64,000 bases of DNA, from NCBI RefSeq assembly GCF_900141875.1, contig NZ_FQZE01000001.1, forward strand, positions 1 through 64,000, read 5' to 3'. Under the pieces are notes generated by a model that saw nothing but the letters and a program-made list of their open reading frames with translations, did not search any database and was not told the DNA's origin. The stretch is from Tangfeifania diversioriginum. GTDB taxonomy: Bacteria; Bacteroidota; Bacteroidia; Bacteroidales; Prolixibacteraceae. Numbering within the stretch: the stretch's first letter is position 1; every line of letters begins with the position of its first letter. Shown here in pieces: positions 61,059 through 64,000 of the stretch. The position numbers were made by a program, and so were the translations under genes.

Positions 61059-62435
61059 TTATAATGAATTTTCAATTTTAAATACCCATGCATACGGACT
61101 GGGATTTGTTACAGGCGTTAAAGCCGGTGGAGTAATGGTGACTGTATTTCCCGACTTTTTTAAATCGACTTTCCCATCGAAACCCAGCATGGAAACTTTT
61201 CCTGCATTTTTAATTCCGTTTACGGTAAACGGTTTTTCAGGAAATTTGGTGCAGAGAACATACAAATCATTTCCTTTTTTGGTGAAATAAACATTTTCTG
61301 CATCGTTGTTACCAGCACCTTCCCATTTGCGGGTTTTGTAAATGGCTTCGCCGTTCACATCTAGCCAGGCACCCATATCAAGCAAACGTTGCTGCTGGAT
61401 CACCGGAATTCGTCCGTCGGCAGTGGGACCAATATCGAGCAGCAGGTTGCCGCCGCCGGCCACTTTTGCAATAAGCAGGTCCACAAGCGCATCCGAAGTC
61501 ATGTAGTTGTCGAGGTCTTCAACCTGGTTGTACCCGAAAGAAGTTCCAATTCCCCTACATTCTTCCCACGGACGTTCCGCTTCGCCCACACCTTCGCGGT
61601 CGTGTACCAAATCATATTCAGTGGTGAAATATCCGCCGTGTACGCCACGGGTTTCTTCTCCCCAGCGGTCGTTTACACAAACCGTTTCTTTTACCGGCGA
61701 CTCATTATACAGCCAGGCCAAAAACTCAGTGCTTTTCCATTTTTCACTGGGATGGTCCCATTCACCGTCGGTCCAAAAAATATCGGGTTCATAGCGGTTA
61801 ACCAAATCTTTCATCTGTGGAATCATATGATCGTCCACATATTTTTCGAGATTGTTGTGATACAACGGATTGTACCATTCATAAAGCGAATAGTAAAATC
61901 CCATGTGCAGGCCGGCATCTTTCACGGCTGTGGTCAGATCGCCACACAAATCGCGGTGTGGACCAATATCCACACTATTCCAGTTCCAGCTTTGCTCACT
62001 GGGCCACAGGGTAAATCCTTCGTGGTGTTTCGAGGTGAGCACCACGTATTTGGCACCAGCTTTTTTAAACACATCCGCCCAATGGCCGGGATCGAAATGT
62101 TGCGCTTTCCACATGGGCGCAAAATCCTGGTATTTGAAATCCTCTCCATACATTTGGTTGTGGTAATCGCGGAAAAATTTACCAGCTTCACTGTCTTCAT
62201 TTTTCCGCCACCAATACCATTCCGAATATTTGGCATAAATGCCAATATCGGCATCGGCAGGAGCCCAGGCCGGAACAGCATAAACTCCCCAGTGGATAAA
62301 AATGCCAAATTTCACATCTTCGAACCACTGCGGCACTGGCCGACTGTCAATTGATTCCCAGGTGGGCTGATACTTCTGTGCGTTTAGTTGAATTGCAAAA
62401 AACAACAATAGGATTGGTATAAATAATTTTTTCAT
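61059..62435 (-). CDS. Secreted alpha-L-fucosidase (GH29)
   Basis: The 458-residue protein has a signal peptide (LFIPILLLFFAIQLNA) and the GH29 barrel: WFEDVKFGIFIHWGVYAVPAW, KYVVLTSKHHEGFTLW, MGFYYSLYEW and DIFWTDGEWD, whose first Asp is the catalytic nucleophile, then GGNLLLDIGPTADGRIP. A C-terminal beta-sandwich part finishes the chain. It probably removes terminal L-fucose from glycans in the periplasm. No SusC/SusD genes are adjacent, but a leader relic lies just upstream. Confidence 0.92.
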   Translation of the reverse strand: MKKLFIPILLLFFAIQLNAQKYQPTWESIDSRPVPQWFEDVKFGIFIHWGVYAVPAWAPADADIGIYAKYSEWYWWRKNEDSEAGKFFRDYHNQMYGEDFKYQDFAPMWKAQHFDPGHWADVFKKAGAKYVVLTSKHHEGFTLWPSEQSWNWNSVDIGPHRDLCGDLTTAVKDAGLHMGFYYSLYEWYNPLYHNNLEKYVDDHMIPQMKDLVNRYEPDIFWTDGEWDHPSEKWKSTEFLAWLYNESPVKETVCVNDRWGEETRGVHGGYFTTEYDLVHDREGVGEAERPWEECRGIGTSFGYNQVEDLDNYMTSDALVDLLIAKVAGGGNLLLDIGPTADGRIPVIQQQRLLDMGAWLDVNGEAIYKTRKWEGAGNNDAENVYFTKKGNDLYVLCTKFPEKPFTVNGIKNAGKVSMLGFDGKVDLKKSGNTVTITPPALTPVTNPSPYAWVFKIENSL

Positions 62436-62577
62436 TCTAGCTGGTTTTTATCGTTGAATAATTTTAGCTGTTAATTTCCCGAAAATAGTAAATTCGGGCA
62501 GTGTTTTCAGTTTTATGATGCAATAAATCACAAAAAAATACGAACAATGTGCCTTTCGCGTGTTAGTACAAAAGAAA

Positions 62578-62601
62578 ATCCCGGGGCCTCTGCCCCGGGA
62601 T
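62578..62601. other. Perfect 10-bp hairpin ATCCCGGGGC/GCCCCGGGAT
   Basis: A CTCT loop separates perfect arms. On the minus strand it is followed by TTTTCTTTTG, so it could terminate minus-strand transcripts. No minus-strand gene ends here, however. It is followed on the plus strand by an A/C-rich leader and a short open frame, the layout of an attenuator in front of SusC genes. Confidence 0.5.
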
Positions 62602-62710
62602 CAAAACTAAACCTAACTAAACCAAACTTATGAAAAAACAGCAAATTGCGTTCTGACTGTAATGGTGTTTTATATGTGGATTAAAAATTTCATTTTAACT
62701 GTTTTCATAG
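62602..62710 (+). pseudogene. Leader and signal-peptide relic of a lost SusC-type gene
   Basis: After the hairpin comes an ACTAAACCTAACTAAACCAA stretch and an ATG (62630) that reads MKKQQIAF then a stop at 62654. A frameshift gives LTVMVFYMWIKNF, a hydrophobic run as expected in a signal peptide. The leader style is the one seen before susC genes in marine Bacteroidota. Nothing of the receptor itself remains. This reading is from memory of such leaders and is not verified. Confidence 0.35.
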
Positions 62711-62733
62711 CTACTAAATAACTTACAAATAAT

Positions 62734-63201
62734 ATGCCAAAAAAAATAATCTCAGGTGGACAGACAGGAGTCGATCGCGCTGCGTTGGATGTATGCATGG
62801 AACGAAAATTTCCGTCCGGCGGTTGGTGCCCTAAAGGACGACTGGCGGAAGATGGCGTTATAAACAGGGAGTACCCGCTTACAGAAACCAACGAGGCAGA
62901 ATACAGTTTCAGAACAATAAAAAATGTGATAGATTCCGACGGCACAATTATCATTTCACCTGAAAATCTTTCAGGTGGCACCCAATTCACCTACCAAACT
63001 GCTATTGAAAGACAAAAACCTGTTTTGGTGATTCACCCCACAAATCAAATCAATTCGTCATTATTTTCTGAAGTTAAGGCATGGCTTCGCACTAATAAAA
63101 TTGAAATTTTAAATATTGCCGGACCAAGGGAGAGCGAATGGCCCGAAGGCTACAAAACTGCCCGGGAAATAGTACAGGAAATTCTAAGGTTAATTCAATA
63201 A
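62734..63201 (+). CDS. Putative molybdenum-carrier-like Rossmann protein
   Basis: The 155-residue protein has the MoCo-carrier/TIGR00725-like fold: [19 protein letters not shown] at the N-terminus, then [34 protein letters not shown] and a C-terminal helix [15 protein letters not shown]...EILRLIQ. The glycine-rich first loop resembles those of nucleotide-binding lysine-decarboxylase-like proteins. Real function is unknown and no molybdopterin genes are nearby. Confidence 0.8.
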   Translation: MPKKIISGGQTGVDRAALDVCMERKFPSGGWCPKGRLAEDGVINREYPLTETNEAEYSFRTIKNVIDSDGTIIISPENLSGGTQFTYQTAIERQKPVLVIHPTNQINSSLFSEVKAWLRTNKIEILNIAGPRESEWPEGYKTAREIVQEILRLIQ

Positions 63202-63251
63202 AAACCCTGCCCCAAAAGATTAGATTTCAATTTAATATTTCAAAAATTGAA

Positions 63252-63259
63252 TATCTTTG
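63252..63259 (+). promoter_or_regulatory. Bacteroidota -7 promoter element (TATCTTTG) for lepA
   Basis: This exact TAnnTTTG match is 44 bases before the preferred lepA ATG. Transcription would start at about 63266. Confidence 0.5.
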
Positions 63260-63302
63260 CGCAAGCATAAAAATGGGCACAGATTATATGAAAACAGATT
63301 AC

Positions 63303-64000
63303 ATGAACAGGATACGGAATTTTTGCATTATTGCTCACATCGACCATGGGAAGAGTACCCTTGCCGACAGGATGCTGGTTCGCACCAAAACAATTGGCGA
63401 CAGGGAAATGCGCGACCAGGTGCTCGACAACATGGAGCTGGAGCAGGAAAGAGGCATTACCATTAAAAGTCATGCCATACAAATGGACCATGTTTACAAC
63501 GGAGAAGAATATAAACTGAACCTCATTGACACCCCCGGGCATGTTGACTTTTCATACGAAGTATCCCGATCGATTAAAGCCTGCGAAGGCGCACTCCTGA
63601 TTATCGATGCCACACAAGGCATCCAGGCACAAACCATCTCAAACCTTTATCTGGCCATTGAACACGACCTTGAAATTATTCCGGTTTTAAATAAAATGGA
63701 CCTTCCGAATGCAATACCCGAGGTGGTGGAAGACCAGATAATCGACCTGATTGGCTGCAAACGCGAAGATATTATCCACGCCAGTGGAAAAACCGGAATG
63801 GGGGCCGAGACCATTCTTGAAAGGATTATTGAAAAAGTTCCGCCTCCAAAAGGTGACCCCAACGCTCCTTTGCAGGCACTCATTTTCGATTCAGTATATA
63901 ATTCGTTCCGCGGAGTAATTGCCTATTTCAAAATTATTAACGGGCAGCTGCGGACAAAAGATTTGGTAAAATTTGTAAACACTGACAAAGAATACAATGC
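63303..64000 (+). CDS. lepA: Elongation factor 4 (LepA), cut by the window end
   Basis: The visible ~232 residues are the GTPase domain of EF-4. They include the P-loop [15 protein letters not shown], the switch-1 region with [27 protein letters not shown], and NKMDLPNA as the guanine-specificity motif. Domain 2 begins near [19 protein letters not shown]. The ATG at 63303 ([14 protein letters not shown]) fits the family start. In-frame ATGs at 63273 and 63288 are also possible. The gene runs on beyond position 64000; EF-4 is normally about 600 residues. It works on the ribosome, helping back-translocation or recovery under stress. Confidence 0.95.
   Translation, partial: MNRIRNFCIIAHIDHGKSTLADRMLVRTKTIGDREMRDQVLDNMELEQERGITIKSHAIQMDHVYNGEEYKLNLIDTPGHVDFSYEVSRSIKACEGALLIIDATQGIQAQTISNLYLAIEHDLEIIPVLNKMDLPNAIPEVVEDQIIDLIGCKREDIIHASGKTGMGAETILERIIEKVPPPKGDPNAPLQALIFDSVYNSFRGVIAYFKIINGQLRTKDLVKFVNTDKEYN

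Noticed and set aside
61389-62354. 321-codon plus-strand open frame antisense to the fucosidase
   Set aside because: It lies wholly inside a well-supported GH29 gene, has no recognisable motif and an unnatural composition. It is a shadow of the real gene's codon bias.
1-64000. CRISPR arrays, rRNA operon, intact insertion sequences or prophage
   Set aside because: No regularly spaced repeats, no rRNA-like stretch, and no transposase, integrase or phage structural gene was seen in any frame.

Overview
The window reads as Bacteroidota chromosome, probably Marinilabiliales/Prolixibacteraceae-like. This is an inference, because no rRNA gene or species marker is present. The support is: repeated matches to the Bacteroidota -7 element TAnnTTTG in front of genes, A-rich leaders instead of strong Shine-Dalgarno sites, a dcw cluster without murF or ddl, a long MraY with an extra insertion, TonB-dependent receptors with carboxypeptidase-like N-terminal domains, and a leftover SusC-type leader.

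Layout. 1-7.5 kb: a hisS-hutH pair among three toxin-antitoxin loci in different states of decay (PIN-toxin fragment, a RelE-like pair with two stops, an intact hicBA), plus small housekeeping genes (DUF4870, free methionine-R-sulfoxide reductase, DUF6122) and a tryptophanase-family lyase. 7.5-12.4 kb: flavin reductase, MiaB-type methylthiotransferase, a small lipoprotein, tRNA-Thr(CGU), cyclophilin, a stand-alone cobalamin-dependent methionine synthase activation domain and an acidic protein. 12.4-29.3 kb: a complete minus-strand division and cell-wall cluster, mraZ-rsmH-ftsL-ftsI-murE-mraY-murD-ftsW-murG-murC-ftsQ-ftsA-ftsZ-ftsZ-yqeY, headed by a textbook MraZ operator and carrying two tandem, different ftsZ genes. 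29.6-31.5 kb: an O-/N-acyltransferase pair matching glycine (amino-acid) lipid synthesis. 31.5-37.0 kb: an NtrC-type regulator lacking its DNA-binding domain, then a four-gene sulfur-oxyanion/electron-transfer operon (octaheme cytochrome, cytochrome b, split YeeE/YedE transporter with a rhodanese-like tail). 37.6-51.7 kb: a secreted BNR-propeller protein, a CPBP membrane protease, a BlaI/M56 regulatory pair, two TonB-dependent receptors and glutamate dehydrogenase. 52.3-58.5 kb: glycerol and glycerol-3-phosphate metabolism (gpsA, then glpK-glpD-glpF), interrupted by a partial glpK copy and a foreign-looking lipoprotein gene. 58.7-64 kb: a PAS-receiver protein, fucosidase plus hexokinase, a relic of a SusC leader, a molybdenum-carrier-like protein and the 5' part of lepA.

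The most unusual points are the dual FtsZ arrangement, with an FtsA-like tail on one paralogue, and the octaheme/YedE/degenerate-rhodanese operon. Next come the glpK duplication around an inserted gene and the decayed toxin-antitoxin loci. No CRISPR array, rRNA operon, intact insertion sequence or prophage was seen.
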